Made by a program: the position numbers and the translations under genes. From an uncultured Flavobacteriales bacterium (GTDB taxonomy: Bacteria; Bacteroidota; Bacteroidia; Flavobacteriales; UBA1820), in NCBI GenBank assembly GCA_902478645.1, contig CABSLV010000004.1:26816-90815 (forward strand): 64,000 bases of DNA, given 5' to 3'. The notes under the pieces were generated by a model, which was not told the origin of the DNA, did not search any database, and saw nothing but the letters and a program-made list of their open reading frames with translations. Of the stretch, positions 36,621 to 45,575 are shown in pieces (position 1 is the first letter of the stretch; every line of letters begins with the position of its first letter).

Positions 36621-36661
36621 GATATTGTTCGCAAATATACGAACAATATCGAAAAAACAAA
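36621..36661 (-). promoter_or_regulatory. arsR promoter with overlapping operator palindrome
   Basis: GATATTGTTCG and CGAACAATATC (11-bp perfect arms, 36621-36631 and 36640-36650) flank an 8-bp centre that contains the -7 box TATATTTG on the minus strand (36632-36639). A -33 TTTG is at 36658-36661, 18 bp away. A repressor bound here would block the promoter directly. Confidence 0.8.
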
Positions 36662-36703
36662 CCCTTCTCTTCCCGAAAAACATGCTCGCTTCATCTGCCC
36701 GGC

Positions 36704-36862
36704 AAACAAAAAAGACAGGAAACCCGATCTGCGCTTCATGCCCGCAGGCAAAGCCCATTTCCTCTGCAAACAAAAAAGACAGAAACCCGATCTGCACTTC
36801 ATTCCCGCAGGCAAAGCCCATTTCCTCTGCAAACAAAAAAAAGACAGAAACCCGATTCCTTC
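36704..36862. repeat. tandem repeat, 63-64-bp unit, about 2.5 copies
   Basis: Copies begin at 36704, 36768 and 36831 with AAACAAAAAAGACAG, each followed by nearly the same sequence (ACCCGATCTGC, GCAGGCAAAGCCCATT). It lies between arsR and tRNA-Gly. No spacers vary, so it is not a CRISPR array. Frames through it are open on both strands but look non-coding. Confidence 0.8.
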
Positions 36863-36899
36863 GGATTCCTGTCCCTTTCGCACCTTCTGCCGTGCCCTC

Positions 36900-36974
36900 T
36901 GGAGCGGAAAACGGGATTCGGACCCGCGACCCCCACCTTGGCAAGGTGGTGCTCTACCACTGAGCTATTTCCGC
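36900..36974 (-). tRNA. tRNA-Gly (anticodon GCC)
   Basis: Cloverleaf with acceptor GCGGAAA, D-arm TAGCTCAGTGGTAGAGCA, anticodon loop TTGCCAA and T-arm GCGGGTCCGAATCCCGT. The 3' CCA is encoded. Confidence 0.96.
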
Positions 36975-36997
36975 AATTGTGTCAAAAAACTTCGTCG

Positions 36998-37070
36998 AGC
37001 GGAAAACGGGGCTCGAACCCGCGACCCCGACCTTGGGAAGGTCGTGCTCTACCAACTGAGCTATTTCCGC
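36998..37070 (-). tRNA. tRNA-Gly (anticodon CCC)
   Basis: Cloverleaf very similar to the neighbour, with anticodon loop TTCCCAA and T-arm GCGGGTTCGAGCCCCGT. CCA is not encoded. It precedes tRNA-Gly(GCC) by 23 bp in the same transcript. Confidence 0.95.
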
Positions 37071-37109
37071 CTATCCGCACCGCGCTGATACACGGCGCAT
37101 ACAGGACTG

Positions 37110-37141
37110 CAAATATAGCGTGCTTAATTTTTTCTACCAAA
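37110..37141 (-). promoter_or_regulatory. promoter of the tRNA-Gly pair
   Basis: TTTG (37138-37141), a 20-bp spacer and TATATTTG (37110-37117) on the minus strand. Confidence 0.75.
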
Positions 37142-37306
37142 TTTTTTTCCGCATCGCTCCCCCGAGCGCAGTTTTTCCCCCTTTTCGCATCGGGGAGTAC
37201 CCGCCCGGGAATGCCTCCCCGCACTGTCAGGCTGCTCCAAAAAGGAAACTTGCCGTCCCCGGGAGGGATCGTCGCTGCGCCCATCCCGGGGAGCGTCGGC
37301 CTCCTG

Positions 37307-38596
37307 TCAGATCAACAGTTCGAACAAGGTCGGATTGTCATTGACATACTGGTACTTGATCCCCTGCCCATCCATTCGCTCCACCAGTGCCTGGAAATCC
37401 TCGGGATGCTGCACCTCGATACCGATCAAGGCCGGACCTTTCTCGCGCGCCGTCTTCTTCTTGTACTCGAAGAACGTTATGTCGTCCGTAGGCCCGAGGA
37501 CATCGGTCACGAAGCTCTTCAGCGCGCCGCTGCGCTGGGGGAAGTTCACGATGAAATAGTGTTTCAGTCCCTCGTAGAGCAAGGAACGACCCTTGATCTC
37601 CTCCATGCGGGTAATGTCGTTGTTGCTCCCGCTGACGATGCACACCACGTTCTTGCCCTTGATCTTGTCCTTGTAAAAATCGAGCGCCGCGATGCTCAAC
37701 GCACCGGCCGGTTCGACCACGATCGCATCGGAATTGTACAGCCGGAGGATCGTCGTGCACACCTTTCCTTCGGGCACAGCGACGATATCGTCGCACACCT
37801 GCTGACACAGGGAAAACGTGAGCTGGCCTACCGTCTGGACAGCAGCTCCGTCCACAAATTTGTCCACCTCGTCCAGCGTTACGACATGCCCGGCCGCCAG
37901 CGAAGCCTTCATGCCGGCTGCCCCGGCCGGCTCCACTCCGATGATCTTGGTCGAAGGACTCATGTGGCGGAACACACTCCCCACTCCGGAGATAAGCCCT
38001 CCGCCCCCTACCGGGACAAAAACATAGTCGATCGACTCCTTGACTTCCTGAAGGACCTCCAAGGCAACCGTACCCTGGCCTTCGATGATCTTCGGATCGT
38101 CGAACGGAGGGATGAACACCATCCCGTCGCGCTCGCACTGCGCGATCGCTTCCTGATTGGCCGCGTCGAAGGTATCGCCCACCAGGACGATCTCCACCTG
38201 GTCGCCACCGAACATCCGGACCTGATCCCGTTTCTGTTTGGGGGTAGTTACCGGCATGAAGATGCGCCCCCGAATGCCCAACTTGCTGCACGAATAGGCC
38301 ACTCCCTGTGCATGGTTGCCCGCACTGGCGCATACTACGCCGCGCTGGGCCTGCTGCGGGTCGAGGGAACGGATCTTGTTGTACGCCCCGCGGATCTTGT
38401 ACGAACGTACCATCTGCAAGTCCTCGCGTTTGAGCAGCACATCGGCGCCGTAACGGTCCGAAAGGTTCCGGTTGCGCTGCAACGGGGTCGGCTCCAGGAT
38501 TTCCGAAAGGGTATGCTCGGCTTTCATCACATCGGAAAGCACCGGAAAATATTTTTTACTGTCCATCGTATCTGTTTTTGTCGTATTCTTTTCCAT
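37307..38596 (-). CDS. ilvA: threonine dehydratase with C-terminal ACT-like domain
   Basis: This 429-residue PLP enzyme makes 2-oxobutanoate from threonine, the first step to isoleucine. The PLP lysine is in VRSYKIRGAYN (about residue 67), and the Gly-rich phosphate cup is PVGGGGLISG. The C-terminal ~90 residues form one ACT-like domain for feedback control (YFIVNFPQRSGALKSFV). ATG 38566 (MDSKKYF) is an alternative start. It is the last gene of the branched-chain cluster and supplies the Ile branch. Confidence 0.93.
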   Translation of the reverse strand: MEKNTTKTDTMDSKKYFPVLSDVMKAEHTLSEILEPTPLQRNRNLSDRYGADVLLKREDLQMVRSYKIRGAYNKIRSLDPQQAQRGVVCASAGNHAQGVAYSCSKLGIRGRIFMPVTTPKQKRDQVRMFGGDQVEIVLVGDTFDAANQEAIAQCERDGMVFIPPFDDPKIIEGQGTVALEVLQEVKESIDYVFVPVGGGGLISGVGSVFRHMSPSTKIIGVEPAGAAGMKASLAAGHVVTLDEVDKFVDGAAVQTVGQLTFSLCQQVCDDIVAVPEGKVCTTILRLYNSDAIVVEPAGALSIAALDFYKDKIKGKNVVCIVSGSNNDITRMEEIKGRSLLYEGLKHYFIVNFPQRSGALKSFVTDVLGPTDDITFFEYKKKTAREKGPALIGIEVQHPEDFQALVERMDGQGIKYQYVNDNPTLFELLI

Positions 38597-38671
38597 CTTA
38601 TACTGCCTGTTAAAACGGGAACTGCCACAACCGATACCGCCTGCGGGAAAGCACCTCCCCGCATACGCGGA

Positions 38672-39739
38672 TCAGCGGATCGAACGGGCAATGTAATCGC
38701 CTACTGCCTGCGTACCGCTGGGCTTCTGTCCCGCCTCGGCGATGTCTTCGGTAACCACCCCTTCCTGGATGCTGCGCGCCACCGCCTCGCGGATGGCCGC
38801 GCCTTCCTTCGACAGGGAGAAGGCATACTCGAACATCATGGCTGCCGAGAGAATGGTGGCCACCGGATTGGCAATGTCGCGCCCGGCCGCCTGAGGATAC
38901 GACCCGTGGATCGGCTCCAAAAACGAAGGGTGAACCCCCACCGAAGCCGAAGGCAACAATCCGAGCGAACCGGTGATCACGCTCGCCTCATCGGTAAGGA
39001 TGTCGCCGAACATGTTCTCGGTAACGATCACGTCGAAATGCGAGGGTTGCTGGATGATCTTCATCGCGGCGTTGTCCACGAACATGTATTCCACCTCGAC
39101 CCCCGGATACTGCGGAGCCATCTCCTGCACCGTCTGACGCCACAGGCGCGAAGTAGCCAGTACGTTGGCCTTGTCCACTACCGTGAGCCGTCCCCGGCGC
39201 TTGCCGGCGTATTCGAAAGCCAGACGGACTATACGCTCGATCTCTTCCCGGCTGTACACGCACGTATCGTAAGCCGTCTTCCCATCTTCGGAACGTCCCT
39301 GCGGACGGCCGAAGTACATCCCGCCGGTGAGCTCCCGCAGGAAAACGAAATCCGCCCCCTGGACAACCTCGCTGCGCAGCGGCGAACGGTACAACAGGCT
39401 GGGAAAGGGCGACACCGGACGGATATTGGCATAGAGTCCCAGCGCCTTCCGCATGGCCAAAAGCCCCTGCTCGGGCCGTACCCGGGCCGAAGGGTCGTTG
39501 TCGAAACGTGGGTCGCCGATCGCTCCGAAGAGCACCGCATCGGATTCCATGCACACCCGGTGGGTCTGCTCGGGATACGGGTCGCCATAGCGGTCGATCG
39601 CGGCCGCTCCAACCTCCGCGTAAGTGTACTTTGCCTGGTGTCCGTAGCGGGCACAAACGGCATCGATGACTTTGACGGCCTGTGCCGTGATCTCAGGGCC
39701 GATCCCGTCGCCGGGCAATACTCCTATCTTGAATTCCAT
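38672..39739 (-). CDS. leuB: 3-isopropylmalate dehydrogenase
   Basis: This 355-residue NAD-dependent decarboxylating dehydrogenase carries out the third step of leucine synthesis. It begins MEFKIGVLPGDGIGPEI and contains the family pieces LFGAIGDPRFD, RELTGGMYFG, DKANVLATSRLWR and the metal-binding DNAAMKIIQQP. The chosen ATG at 39739 starts right before the fold as in homologues; ATG 39751 (MSYTMEF) is also possible. It lies 19 bp after leuD. Confidence 0.94.
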   Translation of the reverse strand: MEFKIGVLPGDGIGPEITAQAVKVIDAVCARYGHQAKYTYAEVGAAAIDRYGDPYPEQTHRVCMESDAVLFGAIGDPRFDNDPSARVRPEQGLLAMRKALGLYANIRPVSPFPSLLYRSPLRSEVVQGADFVFLRELTGGMYFGRPQGRSEDGKTAYDTCVYSREEIERIVRLAFEYAGKRRGRLTVVDKANVLATSRLWRQTVQEMAPQYPGVEVEYMFVDNAAMKIIQQPSHFDVIVTENMFGDILTDEASVITGSLGLLPSASVGVHPSFLEPIHGSYPQAAGRDIANPVATILSAAMMFEYAFSLSKEGAAIREAVARSIQEGVVTEDIAEAGQKPSGTQAVGDYIARSIR

Positions 39740-39758
39740 TGTGTATGACATATTTTGT

Positions 39759-40349
39759 TTATTCGGTTCTGTTTTTCTCGAACTCCTCCACGCGCCCGCG
39801 CTGGCTGACCAGATAGTCGACATCGTCGTATCCGTTGAGCAGGCACTGCTTCTTGTAGGAAGAAATATCGAAATGCTCTGCACCCACTCCGGGGGCTTCG
39901 ATCGTCTGACGCTCCAGGTCGATGGTCAGGCGCAGCGAAGGGTCGGCCTGCACGGCCTCAAACAGCCGGGCGAGGTACTCCGGGGAGACCTGTACGGGCA
40001 GAAGGCCGTTGTTCAAGGCGTTCCCGCGGAAGATGTCGGCGAAATAACTGGACACTACCGCGCGGAATCCTGCCCCCAGGATGGCCCAAGCGGCATGTTC
40101 GCGGCTCGATCCGCAGCCGAAGTTCTTGCCGGCCAACAGGATCTGACCGCCATACCGGCTATCGTTGAGCACGAAATCCGCCCGGGGCGTTCCCTCGGGC
40201 GTGTAACGCCAGTCGCGGAACAGGTTCTGCCCGAAGCCCTCGCGCGAGGTAGCCTTGAGGAAACGGGCAGGGATGATCTGGTCGGTATCGATGTTCTCAA
40301 TGTTCACGGGCACTGCCGTGGTAGTGAGTACGGTAAACTTTTCTATCAT
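39759..40349 (-). CDS. leuD: 3-isopropylmalate dehydratase small subunit
   Basis: This 196-residue swivel-domain subunit pairs with LeuC to isomerise 2- to 3-isopropylmalate. Motifs are NIDTDQIIPARFLK, LAGKNFGCGSSREHAAWAI and the YFADIFRGNALNNGLLPV substrate loop. 195 bp separate it from leuC; that gap holds a pyrimidine-rich stretch but nothing I can name. Confidence 0.94.
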   Translation of the reverse strand: MIEKFTVLTTTAVPVNIENIDTDQIIPARFLKATSREGFGQNLFRDWRYTPEGTPRADFVLNDSRYGGQILLAGKNFGCGSSREHAAWAILGAGFRAVVSSYFADIFRGNALNNGLLPVQVSPEYLARLFEAVQADPSLRLTIDLERQTIEAPGVGAEHFDISSYKKQCLLNGYDDVDYLVSQRGRVEEFEKNRTE

Positions 40350-40544
40350 GTCTTCGATGGGGCTGGGCCCTTTTGTTTCATTTTGTTTCTTTGCTTTTCC
40401 CTTTCTTCACCCCGCATGGAGGCCGCGCTCTCACGCGCGCTCCCCTGCAGAATCCTCAGCGGGCTTTCCTTTCTTCCTCTCTTAAGTGTTTTTTCCTCCC
40501 CCCCCGGCAAGGGAGAAATGCACCCGCCCGCCGGGACGAAGATG

Positions 40545-41936
40545 TCAGTGTGCCAAAGGATCGGTTACCACGCCCGTTACGGCAGCGGCGGCCGCTACCA
40601 GCGGTCCGCACAGCAGCGTGCGCGCACCGGGGCCCTGGCGTCCCTCGAAGTTGCGGTTCGAGGTGGACAGACAGTATTTTCCGGCCGGGACTTTGTCGTC
40701 GTTCATGGCCAGGCAAGCCGAACAACCGGGCTGGCGAAGTTCGAACCCGGCCTCCTGCAGGATGTCGCGCAGGCCTTCTTCGATGGCCAGCCGCTCGACT
40801 TCCTTGCTCCCGGGCACGATCCAGGCCGTTACTCCCGGGGCTTTCCGTTTGCCCTTCACATACTGGGCAAAGGCGCGCAGGTCCTCGATCCGGCCGTTGG
40901 TGCAACTGCCGACAAAGACATAGTCCACCCGTTTGCCGAGCATCGGCTCTCCTTCGTGGAAATCCATGTAGTCCAAAGCCTTGTGGAACGATGCGCGGGA
41001 TTTTTCCTCCAGCGTGTCGGCTTGGGGGATACGGTCCGTTACCCGAAGTCCCATGCCCGGGTTGGTCCCGTAGGTGATCATCGGGGCGATGTCCGCCGCA
41101 TCGAACTCGACTTCGGCGTCGAACCGGGCATCGGGGTCGCTGTGCAAGCGGCTCCAACGCTCCACCGCACGGTCCCAATCGGCTCCCTTGGGGGCGAATT
41201 CCCGTCCGCGGAGGTACTCGAAGGTTACCTCGTCCGGGGCGATCATCCCTCCGCGGGCGCCCATCTCGATGCTCATGTTGCAGACGGTCATGCGGCCTTC
41301 CATCGAAAGGCTGCGGATGGCACTGCCGGCAAATTCGACGAAATACCCCGTGCCTCCGCCCGTTCCCAGGCGGGAGATGATGTACAGAATGACGTCCTTG
41401 GCGCAAACTCCTTCGCGCAACTGGCCTTCCACCCGGATGCGCATGGTCTTGGGACGCACCTGGAGTACGCACTGCGAGGCGAGTACCATTTCCACTTCGC
41501 TGGTGCCTATCCCGAAGGCGATGCAGCCCAAGGCGCCGTGCGTAGAGGTGTGGCTATCCCCGCACACGATGGTCATGCCGGGCTGGGTAAGCCCTGTCTG
41601 CGGGCCGACGACGTGGACGATGCCGTTGCGGGGCGACCCTACTCCGAAGATTTCGATGCCGTTTTCGGCACAGTTTTTCACCAGGGTTTCTACCTGGGTG
41701 CGGGACTGCGGGTCGCGCGGGGGGAGTTCCTGATGTTCGGTGGGGATGTTGTGGTCCGGGGTGGCCGTTACCTGCCGGGGACGGAAGACGGAGATCCCCC
41801 GCCGGCGAAGCCCTTCGAAAGCCTGCGGGCTGGTTACCTCGTGGATGTACTGGCGGTCGATGTACAGAATGTCCGAGCCGCCTTCGACGTGCCCCACTAC
41901 GTGAGCATCCCATATTTTGTCGAATAAAGTATTCAT
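40545..41936 (-). CDS. leuC: 3-isopropylmalate dehydratase large subunit
   Basis: This 463-residue aconitase-family enzyme carries a [4Fe-4S] cluster. The cluster cysteines appear in FVGSCTNGRIEDL and in PGCSACLAMNDD. Other family motifs are VCGDSHTSTHGALG and MSIEMGARGGMIAPDE. ATG 41936 (MNTLFDKIWDAHVV) matches homologues; the open frame extends upstream to 42029. 249 bp separate it from leuA, with no recognisable element. Confidence 0.94.
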   Translation of the reverse strand: MNTLFDKIWDAHVVGHVEGGSDILYIDRQYIHEVTSPQAFEGLRRRGISVFRPRQVTATPDHNIPTEHQELPPRDPQSRTQVETLVKNCAENGIEIFGVGSPRNGIVHVVGPQTGLTQPGMTIVCGDSHTSTHGALGCIAFGIGTSEVEMVLASQCVLQVRPKTMRIRVEGQLREGVCAKDVILYIISRLGTGGGTGYFVEFAGSAIRSLSMEGRMTVCNMSIEMGARGGMIAPDEVTFEYLRGREFAPKGADWDRAVERWSRLHSDPDARFDAEVEFDAADIAPMITYGTNPGMGLRVTDRIPQADTLEEKSRASFHKALDYMDFHEGEPMLGKRVDYVFVGSCTNGRIEDLRAFAQYVKGKRKAPGVTAWIVPGSKEVERLAIEEGLRDILQEAGFELRQPGCSACLAMNDDKVPAGKYCLSTSNRNFEGRQGPGARTLLCGPLVAAAAAVTGVVTDPLAH

Positions 41937-42185
41937 GTTCGTTTGGTTGATGATCGCTCGTTTTTTTGTGTTTTTCGGATCGGGTATCCTTTCCGCCTCA
42001 TTTCCTCTTCTTCTCTTCCGGATGCGCATCTTTGCTGCTCGCCCCCCGCCTTCTCTCTTCCGCCGTGCGCCGGTTGCCGGATCGCCGTCCCGCCCCGTTC
42101 CTTCCCTATCCCCGTCTTTTGCCCTTTTGAGGGCTTGCCTGTCTCCTCGGGGAAGAAACTCCGGTGCGTTTTGCGAAAAGGGGCG

Positions 42186-43676
42186 TCAGGCGATTTTGCT
42201 CAAGGCATCGAGCAGGGATTCCACCGAGGCGGTAACGATGTCGGTATTGGCTCCGAAGCCGTAATACATCTTGCCCTTGTGGGAAACCTGGATGTGTACC
42301 TTGCCCAGGTCGTCGCTGCCGCGCGTGATGGCCTGCACGAGGAATTCCTCGATGTGTACCCGGCGTTTGGTAATGCTCTTGACGGCATTGAAGGCGGCAT
42401 CGACCGGACCGTTGCCATAGGCTGTCTCGGTGAAGGTATCGCCGCCGAAGCTGATCTGCACGGTGGCCGTAGGTACGGTGGACTGTCCGCAAACAACCTG
42501 AAGCGTTTCCAGCTTGATGGGAGCATCCACCTTGGTGCGTCCGGCGAGGACTTCGAGGTCGCGGATGGAGATGTCCTTTTTCCGGTCGGCCAGTTCGAGG
42601 AATTTCTGATAGATGGCATCGAGTTCCTCCCCTTCCGGCGTGTAGCCCAGCTCCTTCAAGTGGTGCTTGAGGGCGGCGCGACCGCTGCGGGCGGTCAGGA
42701 TGATGCTCGACTGATCCACCCCGACGTCTTCCGGGTCGATGATCTCGTAGGTCTCACGGCTCTTGAGTACCCCGTCCTGGTGGATACCGGAGGAATGCGC
42801 AAAGGCGTTGCGGCCCACGATGGCCTTGTTCGGCTGTACCGGCACACGCATCAGGTTGGATACCAAGTGGCTGGTATTGATGATCTCGCGGGTGTTGATG
42901 CCCACTTCGTAGTCCAGGTTCTTGTGGCAGGCGATGGCCATGACCACTTCTTCGAGCGCGGTATTGCCTGCGCGCTCGCCCAGACCGTTGATCGTTACCT
43001 CGGCCTGCCGCGCTCCGTTCATGATGGCGGCCAGGGTGTTGGCGGTAGCCATGCCGAGGTCGTTGTGGCAATGGGTGGAGAGGATGGCCTTGTCGATATT
43101 GGGCACATGGTTCATCAGGTAGGCGATCTTCGCGCCGTATTCCGAAGGCAGGCAGTATCCGGTGGTATCGGGGATATTGACCACCGTCGCCCCGGCCTGG
43201 ATGACGGCTTCCACCACCCGGGCAAGGAACTCCTCGTCCGTGCGGCCGGCATCCTCGGCGTAAAACTCGACGTCGTCCACGAAGGTGCGGGCATACTTGA
43301 CCGCATCGACGGCCCGGCGGATGATGTCCTCGGGAGTGGAATTGAGTTTTTCGTAGATATGGTAGGGAGAGGTTCCGATACCGGTGTGGATGCGCCCGCG
43401 TTTAGCGTATTTGAGGGCGTCGGCAGCTACCTCGATGTCCTTTTTCACGGCACGGGTCAGCGCGCAGATGGTGGGACGGGTAACGGCCTTGGAGATTTCG
43501 ACCACCGAATTGAAGTCCCCGGGCGAAGAAATGGGGAATCCGGCTTCGATAATGTCCACGCCCAGTTTTTCCAGCTGGCGCGCCACCTCGATCTTTTCAA
43601 TGGTGTTCAACTGGCAGCCCGGCACCTGTTCGGCGTCGCGGAGCGTGGTGTCGAAAATGTAAACTTTCTCGCTCAT
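42186..43676 (-). CDS. leuA: 2-isopropylmalate synthase
   Basis: This 496-residue enzyme condenses acetyl-CoA with 2-oxoisovalerate, committing carbon to leucine. The catalytic TIM barrel begins FDTTLRDAEQVPG and has the divalent-metal HCHNDLGMATAN motif. The C-terminal LeuA dimer domain (~370-496) is the leucine-feedback domain. The gene is preceded by a 245-bp G-rich spacer after ilvC, in which I see no ORF or clear terminator. Confidence 0.94.
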   Translation of the reverse strand: MSEKVYIFDTTLRDAEQVPGCQLNTIEKIEVARQLEKLGVDIIEAGFPISSPGDFNSVVEISKAVTRPTICALTRAVKKDIEVAADALKYAKRGRIHTGIGTSPYHIYEKLNSTPEDIIRRAVDAVKYARTFVDDVEFYAEDAGRTDEEFLARVVEAVIQAGATVVNIPDTTGYCLPSEYGAKIAYLMNHVPNIDKAILSTHCHNDLGMATANTLAAIMNGARQAEVTINGLGERAGNTALEEVVMAIACHKNLDYEVGINTREIINTSHLVSNLMRVPVQPNKAIVGRNAFAHSSGIHQDGVLKSRETYEIIDPEDVGVDQSSIILTARSGRAALKHHLKELGYTPEGEELDAIYQKFLELADRKKDISIRDLEVLAGRTKVDAPIKLETLQVVCGQSTVPTATVQISFGGDTFTETAYGNGPVDAAFNAVKSITKRRVHIEEFLVQAITRGSDDLGKVHIQVSHKGKMYYGFGANTDIVTASVESLLDALSKIA

Positions 43677-43921
43677 GGTCTTATGTGTTTCGTTTTTATT
43701 CCTTTGTATTTTCGGGGTTCATCCCCCCCTTCCCTCCTGCTCCCCTCCCCCTGTCCGGGTGCTCCGCAGGGATTGAGAATCAGGCGCGGGAAACGCCCCC
43801 TTTCTTTCCGGGGGACTTTGCGGCCGGCGACCCGATCAAAGGCGGCCGGCCCGGCCCGAAGGCCTCATGGGTAAACTGCCGTTGGTATTCCCAGGGGAAA
43901 ACCGACGGCAGGAAATGGCGG

Positions 43922-44968
43922 TCAGTTATTTTCCGGACGGAGTTTGCGTACCACGGCACCTGCCTGCCACATTTCGGAATTGTGCATCTCCTCCAACTCC
44001 TTGTTCAGCTTTTCGCGGTAATCCGGCTGGCTGTTCGAGTCGATGGAGCGCTGGGCTTCGTTGCCGGCGGCCACTTCGCGGTACAGTTCTTCAAAGACCG
44101 GTTTGGCAGCATCGCGGAACTTCTTCCACCAGTCCAAAGCACCGCGCTGAGCGGTGGTCGAGCAGTTGGCATACATCCAGTCCATACCGTTCTCGGCGAT
44201 GAGCGGCATCAGGCTCTGGGAAAGTTCCTCGACCGTTTCGTTGAAGGCTTCGGAAGGCGTATGGCCGTTTTCACGCAAGGTGTCGTACTGAGCGGCAAAG
44301 ATACCCTGGATGGCTCCCATCAGCGTACCGCGTTCGCCGGTAAGGTCGGAGTACACTTCCTTCTTGAACGTGGTCTCAAACAGGTAACCCGAACCTACAC
44401 CGATACCGAGGGCGATCACACGGTCTTTGGCACGGCCGGTAGCATCCTGGAAAACAGCATAGCTAGAGTTCAGTCCGCGTCCCTGGAGGAACATCCGGCG
44501 CAGCGAGGTGCCCGAGCCTTTGGGAGCGATCAGGATTACGTCCACATCCTCCGGAGGAACGATGCCCGTGCGCTCCTTGTACGTGATGCCGAATCCGTGC
44601 GAGAAGTACAGCGCTTTGCCTGCCGTGAGGTGTTTCTTGATCGTCGGCCACATGGCGATCTGGCCGGCGTCGGAAAGCAGATATTGGATGATGGTACCCT
44701 TTGCGGCTGCCTCTTCGATCTCGAAAAGCGTCTGGCCGGGAACCCAGCCGTCGGCTACGGCCTTGTCCCAACTCTTGGTGCCTTTGCGCTGGCCCACGAT
44801 GACGTTGAAGCCATTGTCCTTGAGGTTGAGGGACTGTCCGGGACCCTGTACGCCGTATCCGATCACGGCGATCGTTTCATCTTTGAGCGTTTCGAGAGCC
44901 TTCGAGAGAGGGAATTCGTCGCGGGTGATCACATTTTCCTCGACCCCTCCGAAATTCATTTTTGCCAT
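43922..44968 (-). CDS. ilvC: ketol-acid reductoisomerase
   Basis: This 348-residue enzyme is a short (class I-type) KARI that isomerises and reduces acetolactate in Val and Ile synthesis. It has the NADP-binding motif AVIGYGVQGPGQSLNLKDNG and the acidic metal-site helices toward the C-terminus (DLTGERGTLMGAIQGIF). The start MAKMNFGGVEE is at 44968. It lies 34 bp after ilvN. Confidence 0.94.
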   Translation of the reverse strand: MAKMNFGGVEENVITRDEFPLSKALETLKDETIAVIGYGVQGPGQSLNLKDNGFNVIVGQRKGTKSWDKAVADGWVPGQTLFEIEEAAAKGTIIQYLLSDAGQIAMWPTIKKHLTAGKALYFSHGFGITYKERTGIVPPEDVDVILIAPKGSGTSLRRMFLQGRGLNSSYAVFQDATGRAKDRVIALGIGVGSGYLFETTFKKEVYSDLTGERGTLMGAIQGIFAAQYDTLRENGHTPSEAFNETVEELSQSLMPLIAENGMDWMYANCSTTAQRGALDWWKKFRDAAKPVFEELYREVAAGNEAQRSIDSNSQPDYREKLNKELEEMHNSEMWQAGAVVRKLRPENN

Positions 44969-45002
44969 GGTTGTAATGTTTTTTGGTTGATAATTCCGTG
45001 TT

Positions 45003-45554
45003 TTATTTCGTTTCTTGTTCTTTTCTTGAGGCTTCCTGTTCTTTCCTGAATTCGGCAATACCGGGACACTCGTCCAGCAGGTAATCCTTGCCCTTGATGA
45101 TGGCTACCGAACCCGTGCGGGCGAATTGATGGACCCCATAGGGACGCAGGAGCTCCAGCAATGCCTGCGTTTCGCTCGTATGGCCGGTTTTTTCCAGCAC
45201 GATGTAGTCGTCGCCGATCTCCAGGATGCGTACATGATGGTCGCGCACGAGGTTTTCGACATTGCGGTTGCGGGACACCTTGTACAGGGCGATCTCCTGC
45301 TGGACCACCTCATCGGGGGTATGGACGAAGGCCTTGAGCACTTCGACGCGTTTTTCGATCTGGCGTACCATCTTTTCCACCTTTTCCGGATCGGTATTGA
45401 CCACGATGGTAAAACGGTGGATGCCCGCCACGGCCGACTCCGAAGTGGTCAGGCTTTCGATATTGACATTGCGGCAGGTGAGCACCGTGGTAATCTGGTT
45501 GAGGATACCCACTTTGTTTTCCGAGAAAACGGTCAGGATGTATTGTTTTTCCAT
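45003..45554 (-). CDS. ilvN: acetolactate synthase small (regulatory) subunit
   Basis: This 183-residue product has an N-terminal ACT domain (TVFSENKVGILNQITTVLTCRNVNIESL) that binds valine, and the IlvH-type C-terminal domain. It activates and feedback-regulates IlvB. It lies 21 bp after ilvB and 34 bp before ilvC. Confidence 0.94.
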   Translation of the reverse strand: MEKQYILTVFSENKVGILNQITTVLTCRNVNIESLTTSESAVAGIHRFTIVVNTDPEKVEKMVRQIEKRVEVLKAFVHTPDEVVQQEIALYKVSRNRNVENLVRDHHVRILEIGDDYIVLEKTGHTSETQALLELLRPYGVHQFARTGSVAIIKGKDYLLDECPGIAEFRKEQEASRKEQETK

Positions 45555-45575
45555 GATTCTTCGCTGGGTTTTACG

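Noticed and set aside
36704..36862. possible CRISPR array
   Set aside because: Units are contiguous with no variable spacers and there are no cas genes nearby.
36285..36944. 219-residue ArsR with a long N-terminal extension
   Set aside because: The extension would translate the operator, the tandem repeat and part of tRNA-Gly. The ATG at 36611 fits the family and the promoter.
37257..37293. terminator after ilvA (CCCCGGGA...TCCCGGGG)
   Set aside because: An 8-bp stem with a long loop and no U-run; too weak to call.
36938..39748. 936-codon open frame on the plus strand
   Set aside because: It runs through tRNA-Gly genes and antisense to ilvA and leuB; the product has no recognisable domain.
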